Shown here in pieces: positions 7,652 to 17,658 of a DNA stretch of 47,371 nt. Below the pieces are notes generated by a model. The model had not been told where the DNA came from. It saw only the letters and a list, made by a program, of their open reading frames with translations, and did not search any database. The first letter of the stretch is position 1. Every line of letters starts with the position of its first letter. The stretch spans positions 12 to 47,382 of the forward strand of contig NZ_LAZU01000049.1 of assembly GCF_000987955.1 (NCBI RefSeq). The letters run 5' to 3'. The position numbers and the translations under genes were made by a program. Origin of the DNA: Paenibacillus sp. DMB20 (GTDB lineage: Bacteria; Bacillota; Bacilli; Paenibacillales; Paenibacillaceae).

Positions 7652-8686
7652 CTACCGTTTGGAACGGACGGCAGAGCTGCTGCGGGATTTAAACAGGTGA
7701 ATATTATCGAGCGCTTTTCCCGTACCGATCGCTACGCAATCCAGCGGATTCTCCGCCACGATGACAGGCATGCCGGTTTCCTCGGCGAGCAGCTTGTCCA
7801 GATTGCGGAGCAGCGCGCCTCCGCCCGTAAGCACGATACCGCGGTCCATAATGTCTGCGGCCAGCTCCGGCGGGCACTTCTCAAGCGTAACTTTCACGGC
7901 ATCCACGATCGCGTTAATCGTATCGGCCAGAGCTTCGCTGATTTCATCCGATGTAATCGAGATGGTCTTCGGCAGCCCCGTTACGAGGTCACGTCCGCGA
8001 ATTTCCATCGTTTCCACCGTTTCCAGAGGCATGGCCGAACCGACCTCCATCTTAAGCTGCTCCGCGGTACGCTCCCCGATCATGAGGTTATACTGGCGCT
8101 TGATGTAAGAAATAATGGAATCGTCCATCTCGTCGCCCGCAACGCGCACGGAACGGCTGGTAACAATGCCGCCTAGCGAAATAACGGCAACTTCCGTCGT
8201 GCCGCCGCCGATATCGACGACCATGCTGCCTGTCGGCTCCCATACCGGAAGGTCCGCACCGATCGCTGCGGCAAAAGGCTCTTCAATCGTATAAGCTTCG
8301 CGGGCACCCGCTTGCTTCGTAGCGTCTTCTACCGCGCGCTGCTCAACCGCCGTAATGCCGGAAGGCACGCATACCATCACGTTGGGATGGCGCGGAAACA
8401 GCGAGCGCTGCTTTTGCGCCTGGCGGAGAAAATACTTGATCATGGTTGCCGTCGTATCAAAATCGGCGATAACGCCGTCTTTCATCGGACGGATAGCGCG
8501 GATATTGCCCGGTGTGCGCCCAATCATCTTCTTGGCGGATTCGCCAACCGCCTCAATCGTTTTGGTATCCGTACGCAAAGCTACCACGGAAGGCTCTCTG
8601 ACCACGATTCCTTTTCCACGGACATAAACAAGTGTATTCGCCGTCCCCAAATCAATTCCCAAATCTTTCGTGAAACCACCTAACAT
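7652..8686 (-). CDS. mreB: Rod shape-determining protein MreB (actin homologue)
   Basis: Bacterial actin that positions peptidoglycan synthesis along the cylinder. Phosphate-binding loops DLGTANTLVYV (near residue 11) and DIGGGTTEVAV (near residue 164), and the adenosine motif TGGGALLRNLD near 288, are intact. 344 residues. ATG at 8686 with GGGAGA upstream. First of mreB-mreC-mreD, followed by minCD on the same strand. Confidence 0.98.
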   Translation of the reverse strand: MLGGFTKDLGIDLGTANTLVYVRGKGIVVREPSVVALRTDTKTIEAVGESAKKMIGRTPGNIRAIRPMKDGVIADFDTTATMIKYFLRQAQKQRSLFPRHPNVMVCVPSGITAVEQRAVEDATKQAGAREAYTIEEPFAAAIGADLPVWEPTGSMVVDIGGGTTEVAVISLGGIVTSRSVRVAGDEMDDSIISYIKRQYNLMIGERTAEQLKMEVGSAMPLETVETMEIRGRDLVTGLPKTISITSDEISEALADTINAIVDAVKVTLEKCPPELAADIMDRGIVLTGGGALLRNLDKLLAEETGMPVIVAENPLDCVAIGTGKALDNIHLFKSRSSSAVRSKR

Positions 8687-8725
8687 GCTGCAATCTCCCT
8701 TTCTTCCTCAATCTGAACTATTATA

Positions 8726-9415
8726 TTACATCAGGCCCCGTTCCTTCAAACTTACAAACGTTCCGTCTCCAATGATCAAATGGTCCAAAACATCAATTCC
8801 GATAATACTCCCGGCTTCTACCAATCGTGAGGTCAGGGATATGTCTTCGGGACTTGGTGTAGGATCGCCGCTCGGATGGTTATGTGCACATACCAATGAC
8901 GCACTGCTGCATTTGATAGCGGCTCTAAACACCTCGCGGGGATGAACGATGGAGGCGTTTAAGCTTCCCATGGAAAGCGTTTCTTGGGCTATGACGTGAT
9001 TTTTAGTGTTTAAAAACAAGCAAACAAAGTGCTCCTTCTGGAGATAACGCAGCTGTTCGCTCAGCAACTCGGCCGCGTCGTGAGGGCTGCGTATGATGAC
9101 CGGCTCCATATGCCTCGAACTGGCGAGCCGCCGTCCAAGTTCGATTCCCGCCTTAAGCTGAACGGCCTTGGCGGTTCCTATTCCCTTGATTTGCGTCAAT
9201 TCCTCAATGCTGAGATCGACCAGATGGCGGATGCTCCCGATCTGTTTCAGAATTCGCTGTGCCACATGGACCGCAGACTCCTGACGGGTTCCCGTCCTAA
9301 GCAGTATCGCCAGAAGCTCAGCGTGGCTCAAAGCGCTCGCCCCATATGACATCATGCGCTCTCTAGGTCGTTCTTCATGGGGGATGTCGCGCAGCAAAAA
9401 TGCGGGCGACTCCAT
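8726..9415 (-). CDS. radC: RadC family JAMM-domain protein
   Basis: 229 residues. An N-terminal helix-hairpin-helix (IKGIGTAKAVQLKAG) precedes the MPN/JAMM metalloenzyme domain with HNHPSGDPTPSPED, the metal-binding motif, near residue 175. The name derives from an E. coli locus; the true activity is not settled in the family. Located between maf and mreB as in B. subtilis (ysxA). ATG at 9415; AAAGGAAAGAGGGGAAAC gives a good ribosome-binding site. Confidence 0.95.
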   Translation of the reverse strand: MESPAFLLRDIPHEERPRERMMSYGASALSHAELLAILLRTGTRQESAVHVAQRILKQIGSIRHLVDLSIEELTQIKGIGTAKAVQLKAGIELGRRLASSRHMEPVIIRSPHDAAELLSEQLRYLQKEHFVCLFLNTKNHVIAQETLSMGSLNASIVHPREVFRAAIKCSSASLVCAHNHPSGDPTPSPEDISLTSRLVEAGSIIGIDVLDHLIIGDGTFVSLKERGLM

Positions 9416-9475
9416 AGTTTCCCCTCTTTCCTTAGACTTAAATCATACTCTGCCAATCCTGCCGAACAACTGAAA

Positions 9476-10081
9476 TTAACCCAACACCGTTATTCCCATC
9501 TCTTCCAGCATATCGCTTAGAAGGGACAGGGGAAGGCCTACAACGTTAAAATAATCACCCTCGATGCTGTCCACAATGGTGGCTCCAAGGCCCTGAATAG
9601 CATACGCGCCGGCTTTGTCGGCGGGCTCCCCGCTGCGCACGTAGGAAACGATCTCTTCTTCGCTTAACGGCTTCATGCGAACGGAAGTTACCCGGTGGCG
9701 GACGATGCTGCGTCCCGTCTCCGCATCCACGCAGGCTACCCCGGTGTACACTTTATGGGTGCGTCCCTGCAAACCCGATAGCATTCTTACGGCATCTTGT
9801 TCGTCCGCCGGTTTGCCAAGTATATCACCCTCGAGAACGACAATCGTGTCACTCCCTACAATGACCGCGCTCCCGCTTGCTTCGGAAAGCTTGCGGTAGA
9901 CAGCATCCGCCTTTCTTAGCGACAGGGTTTCGACAATCATATCGGGACTCCACCCGAAAGGCGTGTCCTCATCGGCATCGCTTCCCATGATCTCGAACGG
10001 GATCCGCAGCGATGCTATCAGCTCTTGGCGCCGCGGGGATGTAGACGCCAGTATAATGTATCGCGATGCCTTTTCTTTCAC
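9476..10081 (-). CDS. maf: Maf family nucleotide pyrophosphatase
   Basis: House-cleaning nucleoside triphosphate pyrophosphatase that removes modified or non-canonical nucleotides (dTTP/UTP-type in this branch). ILASTSPRRQELI near residue 10 and GSDTIVVLEGDILGKP near 77 are the Maf signatures. 201 residues. GTG start at 10081 with AGGAGA nine bases upstream. Lies between a DUF4321 gene and radC, as in B. subtilis where Maf also affects division. Confidence 0.95.
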   Translation of the reverse strand: MKEKASRYIILASTSPRRQELIASLRIPFEIMGSDADEDTPFGWSPDMIVETLSLRKADAVYRKLSEASGSAVIVGSDTIVVLEGDILGKPADEQDAVRMLSGLQGRTHKVYTGVACVDAETGRSIVRHRVTSVRMKPLSEEEIVSYVRSGEPADKAGAYAIQGLGATIVDSIEGDYFNVVGLPLSLLSDMLEEMGITVLG

Positions 10082-10103
10082 GAGGGTATGTCTCCTTTTG
10101 TAG

Positions 10104-10346
10104 TCAGAGCCTGCGGTACAGCCAGACCGCTGTGATCATGCCGATCAAACCCAGCAGGCAAAGCTTGATTTCAATGTTAATGTCATAGTTTATGATGTCC
10201 AATTGTGCTTCGGGCGACCACTTGATTATTGTCGAAGCGGTCAGAAAAGACAGAGCTTTGACAGGCAGCAGCAGTTTTGCGATCCACGTTCCGGTCAGCC
10301 ACCCCAGCAGTATAAACAAAAAAAGCACTCCTGCGTTTTTCTTCAT
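10104..10346 (-). CDS. DUF4321 small membrane protein
   Basis: 80 residues starting MKKNAGVLFLFILLGWLTG with two clear membrane segments (N-terminal, and LGLIGMITAVWLYRR at the end). Sequence and position upstream of maf fit the uncharacterised DUF4321 family found in Firmicute maf-radC-mreB clusters. ATG at 10346 has GAGGACGG upstream. A promoter lies at 10384-10412. No function is known. Confidence 0.75.
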   Translation of the reverse strand: MKKNAGVLFLFILLGWLTGTWIAKLLLPVKALSFLTASTIIKWSPEAQLDIINYDINIEIKLCLLGLIGMITAVWLYRRL

Positions 10347-10383
10347 CCGTCCTCTTCCCTCGCCATTTTTTGACACCCTCATT

Positions 10384-10412
10384 ATTATACGGTGTATCGG
10401 TAAGCAATACAA
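10384..10412 (-). promoter_or_regulatory. Promoter for DUF4321-maf-radC-mreBCD-minCD
   Basis: TTGTAT (10412-10407) and TATAAT (10389-10384) with 17 bp spacing on the minus strand, directly after the spoIIB terminator and 38 bases before the DUF4321 start. Confidence 0.7.
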
Positions 10413-10417
10413 ACAGA

Positions 10418-10460
10418 AATCCGGCAGGGGGAACTATTTCCAGTTCGCCTGCCGGATTTT
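10418..10460 (-). terminator. Terminator hairpin after spoIIB
   Basis: AAATCCGGCAGG and CCTGCCGGATTT pair perfectly, with an inner GAACT/AGTTC stem. The minus-strand end is GGATTTCTGTTTG, a modest T tract. It lies 24 bases after the spoIIB stop. Confidence 0.75.
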
Positions 10461-10484
10461 GCAAATCGTAATCGGTTGCAGCAT

Positions 10485-11664
10485 TTATAAAGCTTCTACA
10501 AGCTTTCTTTGACTCATGATATAGTTCATCATGCCCGCTTGAATTTCCCACAAATGCCCCTTGGCCCGATTTTTGTTGTATTCCGAAAGGGCCGTCACGG
10601 AACTGTTCATGCTCTGCTCCATGTTTTTAAGTTCAGTCCCTGCCTCGGGACCCAGTCCCAAAGAGACCAGCTTGATTGCCTCTATCCACTGCAAATGAAG
10701 ACCGGTGATAGCTTTCATCGATTCCCCGTTCACGGGGCCCGGACTTTCCATGCTGAGCAAAGACGAGGATAACAAGCTGAGCTGTGATGCCAGTCCGCCG
10801 CTCACCTCGAAAAAAAATGTCCAGTGCTGCCGCATCCCCTGCAAAAATGGCCGATTGCGCTCCAGGCATCGTCACTTCCCGTACATACAGCTCAACGCCC
10901 TCGTCCTTGAGCTGGCTGCTGAGGAGCTTAGCCTGCTCCCTGTCGGGCGAAACACCTGCATATACCCGGTTATCCATGGATGTATCGCCGTAAGCCGCAA
11001 GACCTGATTGCGTCAACTCTCCCTTGGCCTGTTCGGCGCGCTCCCCAGTGCTGAACACTCCGTATTGTAGCAGGTAAAAGGTCTTTTCGGGAATCGACAC
11101 CGCGATCGAGGCCCCGCCCGCAGCCGGAGCAGCTCCGTCCGTTCCGCTATCGTTTTCGCCAGCCAAAGCGGCCGTTTGATCCGGACCGCTTTTTTCCGGC
11201 AAGACTTCCTTGTTTGAAGTTCCTCCGTTAAACATGTTGAGCACAATCGTTCCAAACAGCAGTCCGGTTAAAACGGCAGCCGTGATCGAACCGGCCAGCT
11301 TCCATACCGAGGTCGGACGGCGCGACCGGTAGTACCCGTAATCCTCCCGGACAGCGTAACCCCCGCCTTCCATATTACTGGGTTCAAGGTAATCTATTCT
11401 ATCCTCCGATTCAGGAGAAGGCTCGTACCAAACATCCGTTTTCGCGTAAATTCCCCTATCCATTTTTTCCGGATCGACGATGAGAGGACCCCTGACTATC
11501 TCTCCTTCCGCTTGGCCGTCATCCGGCTCCTCGGTATGAAGCAGCCGCCTGTGCTCCTCTGCCAAACTTCCTCCGCCTCTGCGGTCATGCCGATATGGCC
11601 TGAACTCTTCATTCAAGCGGTCGTCCTCTTGATCAAACCTGATCGTCATTCGTGCCTTGTTCAT
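10485..11664 (-). CDS. spoIIB: Stage II sporulation protein B (SPOR domain), frameshifted
   Basis: Position between maf and folC/murC, one membrane segment (WKLAGSITAAVLTGLLFG) after a ~130-residue charged N-terminus, and an extracytoplasmic SPOR domain (FYLLQYGVFSTGERAEQAK) match SpoIIB, which binds denuded septal peptidoglycan and helps engulfment. Reading changes frame at eight A (10810-10817), about residue 282. With seven, LDIFF continues into EVSGGLASQLSLLSS and the protein is 392 residues. ATG at 11664 has GAGGTGG upstream. Own transcript probable: a terminator lies upstream at 11794-11840. Confidence 0.85.
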
Positions 11665-11793
11665 CCGTCCGTCCACCTCGCTCGTTCCTCTTCTACAACT
11701 ACCTATATGTAGGACGCAGACAAGTTATGAACGGAAGCTGACAAACAAGCAAAAACTCCTCCGTCCTATAAGAAGATGAAGGCGTTTTTTCGC

Positions 11794-11840
11794 AAAAAAA
11801 ACCACCCGGCTCCCTGAAGAGTTCAAGGATCGCGGGTGGT
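11794..11840 (-). terminator. Terminator after murC
   Basis: ACCACCCG/CGGGTGGT stem with eight T on the minus strand, 43 bases past the murC stop. Confidence 0.93.
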
Positions 11841-11883
11841 TCGATTATAACGAATATTCAAGCAGGATCAACATCGGCGTAAA

Positions 11884-13287
11884 TTATTTGCCGCCTTTGA
11901 GGGAGTCGGCCAGAGACGCTCCGACCTTCCAAATATCTCCGGCTCCCATGGTCAAGACCAGATCGCCCGGTTGAACCCGTCCTCTGAGATCGTTCAAGAC
12001 GTCCTCTTTGGTCGGCAGGTAACGGGCCCCCGCATTGCTGTTGCGGATAATCAGTTCGACCAGCTTGGCGGAGCTGACGCCTTCGATCTGTTTTTCGCCG
12101 GCAGGGGAATAAATATCGGTAATGATCACCTCGTCGGCTCCGCCGAAAGCACGGCTGAACGCGTCCAGCAGGAAAAACGTTCTGGAATAGCGCTGAGGCT
12201 GGAACACGGCAATGATCCGCTTCCCTGTTGCTTTAGCGGCACTGACCGTAGCCTCGATCTCGGTAGGATGATGGGCGTAGTCATCGATGACGAGTATATC
12301 ATCAATCTCTCCAAGCACTTGAAATCGGCGCTTGGCTCCATTGAATTTAAAGATGGCCTTGGTTATATCCTCGAATGGCACTCCTGCCTTCATACAGGCG
12401 ATTACCGTAGCCATGGCATTATACACATTATGCTTCCCGGGCACGGACAGCTCGACCTTTCCGAGTGCCTGCCCGTCGCGCGACATCGTAAAGGAAACAT
12501 GCCGGTCTCCAAGCACCAGCTCACTGGCGGTATACTCCGCATCTCCATGAATGCCGTACGTGGTGACTTTGTTTTTCAACTCCGGCAGGATGGCACGGAT
12601 GTTCTCGTCATCGGCACAAACAACGGCGGTTCCGTCTTCCCGAATCTGGCTTAAAAATTGCACGTATGCGGATTTAAGCCGGTTGAAATCACCGTCATAA
12701 TTCTCAAGATGGTCAGCTTCAATGTTTAAGACGATCCCAAGCCAAGGGTGGTACTGAAGGAACGAGCCGTCGCTCTCATCCGCTTCGGCCACCACGTAAT
12801 CCCCCTGCCCTGCCTTGGCATTCGTGCCCACATTCATGATTTCTCCGCCGATAATAAAGGTAGGGTCGACGCCGCATTCTTCCATAACCAAAGCGATCAT
12901 GGACGATGTCGTCGTTTTTCCGTGGGCGCCCGCTACCGCGACGCCTTTCCTTTCATTCAGCAGTCTTGCAAGCATTTGGGCACGGTGGAGGACCGGGATG
13001 TTCAGTTCCTCGGCGGCCAGCCGTTCCACATTATCCCTGGACAATGCGGTAGAATAAACGACCAGGTCCGCTCCCTTCACCTGTTCCGCCGTATGGCCAA
13101 TATATATTTTGGCGCCTTTGGCTGCCAGCTTTTCCGTTAACTCCTGGGAAGCCACGTCAGAACCCGTGACCTTATACCCCATTTCCAGCATAACCCGCGC
13201 AATGGCGCTCATTCCATAGCCGCCAATTCCGATAAAATGAACATGTTCTGAAGTATTCAACAGATTTTCACCAACCTTTTTCAGCAT
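11884..13287 (-). CDS. murC: UDP-N-acetylmuramate--L-alanine ligase MurC
   Basis: Cytoplasmic ligase adding L-Ala to UDP-MurNAc, the first step of the peptidoglycan stem peptide. HFIGIGGYGMSAIA near the N-terminus (nucleotide-sugar domain), GAHGKTTTSSMIA near residue 113 (ATP P-loop), DDYAHHPTE near 330 and a C-terminal Mur ligase domain. 467 residues, full length. ATG at 13287 lies inside the folC end (20-bp overlap), suggesting coupled translation. In B. subtilis murC is elsewhere, so this pairing is a lineage feature. Confidence 0.97.
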   Translation of the reverse strand: MLKKVGENLLNTSEHVHFIGIGGYGMSAIARVMLEMGYKVTGSDVASQELTEKLAAKGAKIYIGHTAEQVKGADLVVYSTALSRDNVERLAAEELNIPVLHRAQMLARLLNERKGVAVAGAHGKTTTSSMIALVMEECGVDPTFIIGGEIMNVGTNAKAGQGDYVVAEADESDGSFLQYHPWLGIVLNIEADHLENYDGDFNRLKSAYVQFLSQIREDGTAVVCADDENIRAILPELKNKVTTYGIHGDAEYTASELVLGDRHVSFTMSRDGQALGKVELSVPGKHNVYNAMATVIACMKAGVPFEDITKAIFKFNGAKRRFQVLGEIDDILVIDDYAHHPTEIEATVSAAKATGKRIIAVFQPQRYSRTFFLLDAFSRAFGGADEVIITDIYSPAGEKQIEGVSSAKLVELIIRNSNAGARYLPTKEDVLNDLRGRVQPGDLVLTMGAGDIWKVGASLADSLKGGK

Positions 13288-14644
13288 CGGAAAGTCCCAG
13301 GAGGCTGGAACGCACGTCGGCTATCAGATATAACGTGCCCGACACCACCCCAAGATCCTCCGCTTCCGTCCGTGACTTCAACAATTCAAGTGCGTTTTTC
13401 CAATCCGGTTCTATGATGATTTGCAGCGTTTGTTTGGCGTATTTCTCCCTTATCTGCTCTACGATGTTCCGTAACGCGTTGGCGTCCATTTTTCTCCGGA
13501 AATCCGGTTCGGTCAGGATAAGCGTATCCACTATAGGCAGTATATGCTTCAAATACGGTTCATGATGCTTATTTGCCAGCATTCCCATCATCAAGTTAAG
13601 CTTCCGGTATTCATAAATTTGCGGGAGGCTTTTGGCCAAGGATTCCGCTCCCTCGGGATTATGGGCCCCGTCCAGGACGATTCGGGGGGAGGAGCCTACC
13701 TGCTCCAGCCTGCCGGCCCAGCGCGTTTCCAAAAAGCCCTTATTCAAATCCTCTTTCTCGATAACAAACGCCATGTAATGCCGAAGCACCTCAAGCGTCA
13801 TCATGGCGCAGGCGGCATTCGCGCACTGGTGCTCCCCCTGCAGCCCTATGCGTATTTCCGCCTCGCGGAACGGACCCGAAAAAGAGAACGTCTGCCCCTC
13901 TTCGTCCCCTCCGAGCCGCCGATAGGAAAACTGCTCCCCGGCCAGGTACAGCGTCGACCGGTTCCGGGCTGCGGCCTCCTTGATAACCTTCACCGCTTCC
14001 GGCTGGGTTACCGCACTGACGACAGGCACGCCCGGCTTGATGATGCCAGCCTTCTCCCCGGCGATTTCGGCAACCGTCTCGCCCAAAATGTCCGTATGGT
14101 CCATGCCGACATTGGTAATGACGGAAACGACCGGATGAACGATATTCGTCACGTCCATTCTGCCGCCGAGGCCGGTCTCCCATACGACGACATCCGGTAC
14201 GCTTTCCTGGGCGTAATACAAAATCGCCAAGGCCGTCGATACTTCGAACATCGTCGGCGAACCGAGCTCGCCGCCGGCTATCTCCTGCACCAGCGGATAC
14301 AAGCGATTGGCAAGCCTCAGCAAGGTCTCCTCCGGAATATCCTCACCGTTATATTGAAACCGATTCGTGAATTTCGTGATATACGGCGATGTGAAGGTTC
14401 CGACAGAATAACCGCTTTGTATAAGAACCCGGGTCAGAAAAGCACAGGTCGAGCCCTTGCCGTTCGTTCCGGCCACGTGAATAAACTTCAGCCGGCGTTC
14501 CGGATTGCCCAGCATCTCCATAAGTGCCTTGATCCGGTCAAGCCCGGGACGGATACCGAATGGGATCAGGCCGTTAATCCATTCCACGGCCTCTTCGTAA
14601 CTTTGAAGAGGGGCCGACTGGCCGGCCCCGTTGTGGTAACTCAT
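13268..14644 (-). CDS. folC: Folylpolyglutamate synthase / dihydrofolate synthase
   Basis: Mur-ligase-fold enzyme adding glutamate to (dihydro)folate. P-loop GTNGKGSTCAFL near residue 59, TSPYITKFTNRF after it, ETGLGGRMDVTN and DGAHNPEG near the middle and C-terminal domain. 458 residues. I took ATG 14644 (AAGGTGAG upstream); a GTG three codons earlier overlaps that site. It follows valS by 31 bp and overlaps murC. Confidence 0.96.
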   Translation of the reverse strand: MSYHNGAGQSAPLQSYEEAVEWINGLIPFGIRPGLDRIKALMEMLGNPERRLKFIHVAGTNGKGSTCAFLTRVLIQSGYSVGTFTSPYITKFTNRFQYNGEDIPEETLLRLANRLYPLVQEIAGGELGSPTMFEVSTALAILYYAQESVPDVVVWETGLGGRMDVTNIVHPVVSVITNVGMDHTDILGETVAEIAGEKAGIIKPGVPVVSAVTQPEAVKVIKEAAARNRSTLYLAGEQFSYRRLGGDEEGQTFSFSGPFREAEIRIGLQGEHQCANAACAMMTLEVLRHYMAFVIEKEDLNKGFLETRWAGRLEQVGSSPRIVLDGAHNPEGAESLAKSLPQIYEYRKLNLMMGMLANKHHEPYLKHILPIVDTLILTEPDFRRKMDANALRNIVEQIREKYAKQTLQIIIEPDWKNALELLKSRTEAEDLGVVSGTLYLIADVRSSLLGLSDAEKGW

Positions 14645-14675
14645 GCTTCTCACCTTCAGGTCAATATTCTAGGGT

Positions 14676-17343
14676 TTATCCTTTTAACTCTTCAATCCGG
14701 GCAATGACTTTGTTCCGTTTATCCGTATAATCGGCCTGCTTGGCTTTCTCTTCCTCGATGACCTTGGCAGGGGCTTTGGCAACAAACCCTTGGTTGCTCA
14801 GCTTTTTCTCTACACGTTCAACTTCGCTGTTCAGGTGCTGTAACTCTTTTTCCAGTCGGGCAATCTCCTGGTCAATGTCAATCAGCCCGGCCAGAGGCAG
14901 ATAAAGCTCGGCTCCCGTCACGATGGCGGTCATCGCTTTCTCCGGCGTTTCCAGTTCAAGCCCTGCCGTATACTCGGAGGTATTGCAGAACCGGCGGATG
15001 TAATCCGCGTTCCGTTCCACGATTTTGAGTACCTGCTCGTCGGATGCTTTAAGTTTAAGCTCGATTTTTTTTGCTCATCGGCACATTCACTTCCGCCCGG
15101 ATATTACGGACTGCACGGATAACGTCCATAAGCATTTCCATTTCGGCTACGGCCTCTTTGTTTTCCAAAGAAGGATCGTAAGCCGGCCAGGAAGCCAGCA
15201 TGACCGTTTCGCCTTCATGAGGCAAGTGCTGCCAAATTTCCTCGGAGATAAACGGCATGAACGGATGAATCAGGCGCATCGTGCGATCCAGGACGTAGAC
15301 GAGGACCGACTGGGTATTTTTCTTGGCTGCCTCATCTTCCCCGTAAAGCGCAAGTTTGGCGAACTCGATGTACCAGTCGCACAGGTCATCCCAGATGAAA
15401 TTGTAGAGCAATCGACCCGTTTCGCCAAATTCATACGCATCAATTAGACGCGTAATATCCCGTGAAGTTTCGTTCAGGCGATGCAGAATCCAGCGATCGG
15501 CGGTACCGAGATCACCGGTGATATCGATATCGCTATGTTTAAAGCCCTCCAGATTCATTAACGCAAATCGCGATGCGTTCCAGATTTTATTCGCAAAGTT
15601 CCGCGCCTGCTCCACCTTTTCCCAACGGAAACGGAGGTCTTGGCCCGGCGTGCTGCCTGTGGAGATCATATAACGCATGGCGTCCGTACCGTACTTCTCG
15701 ATAACTTCCAGAGGATCCACGCCGTTCCCGAGCGATTTTGACATTTTCTTGCCGTCGGCATCGCGAACAAGCCCGTGCATGAGCACATCCTTAAACGGTT
15801 TTTCGCCCGTAAATTCGAGTGCCGTAAAGATCATCCGCGCTACCCAGAAATAAATAATGTCATATCCCGTAACCAGAACATTCGTCGGGTAGTAGCGTTT
15901 AAGATCTTCGGTCTGGTCCGGCCAGCCCAGCGTGGAGAACGGCCACAGCCCCGAGCTGAACCAGGTGTCCAAAACATCCTCGTCCTGCTTGAGGTTCGTG
16001 CTTCCGCACTTGGAGCATGCATTCACTTCATTATGGGACACGTGCATTTCTCCGCACTCGCCGCAGTACCAGGCCGGAATGCGATGTCCCCACCAAAGCT
16101 GGCGGGAAATGCACCAGTCGCGTACGTTTTCGATCCATTGAAGATACGTTTTCTCGAAACGCTCCGGTACGAAATTGACGCCTTCGCCGGATTTTTGCGC
16201 TTCGATCGCTCTTTCCGCGAGGGGCTTCATTTTTACGAACCACTGGGTGGACAAATACGGCTCAACAACGGCGCCGCTCCGTTCGCTGTGACCCACCTGG
16301 TGGACATGGTCCTCGATTTTAATCAACACGCCGGATTCTTTCAGATCGTTCACGATCTGCTTCCGGCACTCGCTGCGGTCCAGTCCCTCGTATTTCCCGG
16401 CATAGCCGTTCATCGTACCGGTTTCATCCATCACGGTAATTTGCGGCAGGTTATGGCGCAGGCCCATTTCAAAATCGTTAGGGTCATGGGCCGGGGTAAT
16501 TTTTACGGCGCCGCTGCCGAAGTCCTTCTCGACGTACTCGTCGGCAATAACCGGTATTTCGCGGCCGACGATCGGGAGAACCAGCGTTTTGCCGATCATG
16601 TCCTTATACCGTTCATCCTCCGGGTGAACGGCCACGGCCGTATCGCCGAGCATCGTTTCCGGACGGGTGGTGGCTACGGTAATGCTGCCGCTTCCATCCT
16701 TAAGCGGATAGCTTAAATGATAAAGGTGGCCCTGGATTTCCTTGTATTCGACTTCGATGTCGGATAATGCCGTGCGGGCGGCCGGATCCCAGTTAATAAT
16801 ATATTTTCCGCGGTAGATCAGGCCCTTTTCGTAAAGCTTGACGAAAACCTCGCGAACCGCCTTGGACAACCCCTCATCCAGCGTAAACCGCTCACGGGAG
16901 TAATCCAGGGAAAGTCCCATTTTGGCCCACTGATCCCGGATCGTATTCGCGTATTGTTCTTTCCACTCCCACACTTTCTCCAGGAATTTTTCTCTTCCGA
17001 GATCGTAGCGGGTGATGCCCTGCTCGCGCAGTTTCTGCTCCACCTTCGTCTGCGTGGCAATTCCCGCATGGTCGGAGCCCGGCAGCCACAGCGCGTCATA
17101 ACCCTGCATCCGTTTTACGCGAATCAGGATATCCTGAAGGGTGAAGTCCAGCGTATGTCCGATATGAAGCATGCCGGTGACATTCGGCGGCGGAATGACA
17201 ATGGTGAAGGGCTCGGCATCGGGACGCTGTCCCGCTTTGAAAAAGCCTCCCTCTTTCCAGTACGAGTACCATTTCTGCTCCGCCGCTTTGGGGTCGTACG
17301 TTGTCGGCATTTGAGCCGGGGTCTGGTTTTCCTTGTGTTCCAT
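14676..17343 (-). CDS. valS: Valyl-tRNA synthetase, frameshifted
   Basis: Class I synthetase charging tRNA-Val. HIGH motif GMLHIGHTLD near residue 58, editing domain (TTRPETMLGDTAVAVHP), a Cys4 zinc site (CGECGEMH...CSKCGS), KMSKS as KKMSKSLGNG near 525, anticodon-binding domain, and the C-terminal tRNA-binding coiled coil (EIARLEKELQHLNSEVERVE). The frame breaks at eight T (15065-15072), about residue 757. Removing one base joins VPMSKK to IELKLKASDEQ and gives 888 residues, the usual length. ATG 17343 has GGAGGTAA upstream. T-box leader upstream; two structured repeats lie in the 5' UTR. Confidence 0.95.
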
Positions 17344-17434
17344 AATCTCTTACCTCCGTTACTTAGTAAGCATTGCCATACAGAATGGTTTTAGCCGTTT
17401 TTAACCGTAAGAACTTTCGTTTGTGGCCGGCAAC

Positions 17435-17546
17435 AAGAAAAAACGTCTATCGACGTACTTTCTCAGAAGACAGACCGCATTTAGCGGGAGTTTTTCTTGC
17501 GGTATCAGGAAGGTCCATGCTTCGAAGTTTATGCTTTCTGATATCT
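17435..17546. repeat. Structured dispersed repeat, copy 2
   Basis: The first ~65 bases match copy 1 at the window start except for one extra A and one G/A change. The following hairpin (GGTATCAGGAAG with CTTTCTGATATC) keeps the pairing but has a different sequence, that is, compensatory change. It lies between the valS T-box terminator and the valS ribosome-binding site. Confidence 0.8.
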
Positions 17547-17658
17547 AAAGAAAAACGTCTATCGTCGTACCCCAAAGAGGACGGACCGCATGCAGCAGAA
17601 TAAGTTTCTCTTGCGATACAGGGAAGCAGTCGGAAGATGTTATGCATCCCTATATCAT
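17547..17658. repeat. Structured dispersed repeat, copy 3 (diverged)
   Basis: Directly abuts copy 2 in the same orientation. It shares AAGAAAAACGTCTATCG and the GGACCGCAT core, but its small arms are mutated. The 3' hairpin is again rebuilt (GATACAGGGA with TCCCTATATC). Confidence 0.7.

Noticed and set aside
13544..14707. Plus-strand frame of 387 codons opposite folC
   Set aside because: Shadow of folC; no family motif, no ribosome-binding site.
15065..15072. Programmed ribosomal frameshifting in valS and other genes
   Set aside because: Runs of only A or T with no downstream pseudoknot or upstream Shine-Dalgarno stimulator seen, and the same defect in many unrelated housekeeping genes, favour sequencing error or transcriptional slippage.
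17435..17658. Insertion-sequence ends or a mobile element carrying a transposase
   Set aside because: No transposase frame and no target duplication seen; the units are tandem and structured.
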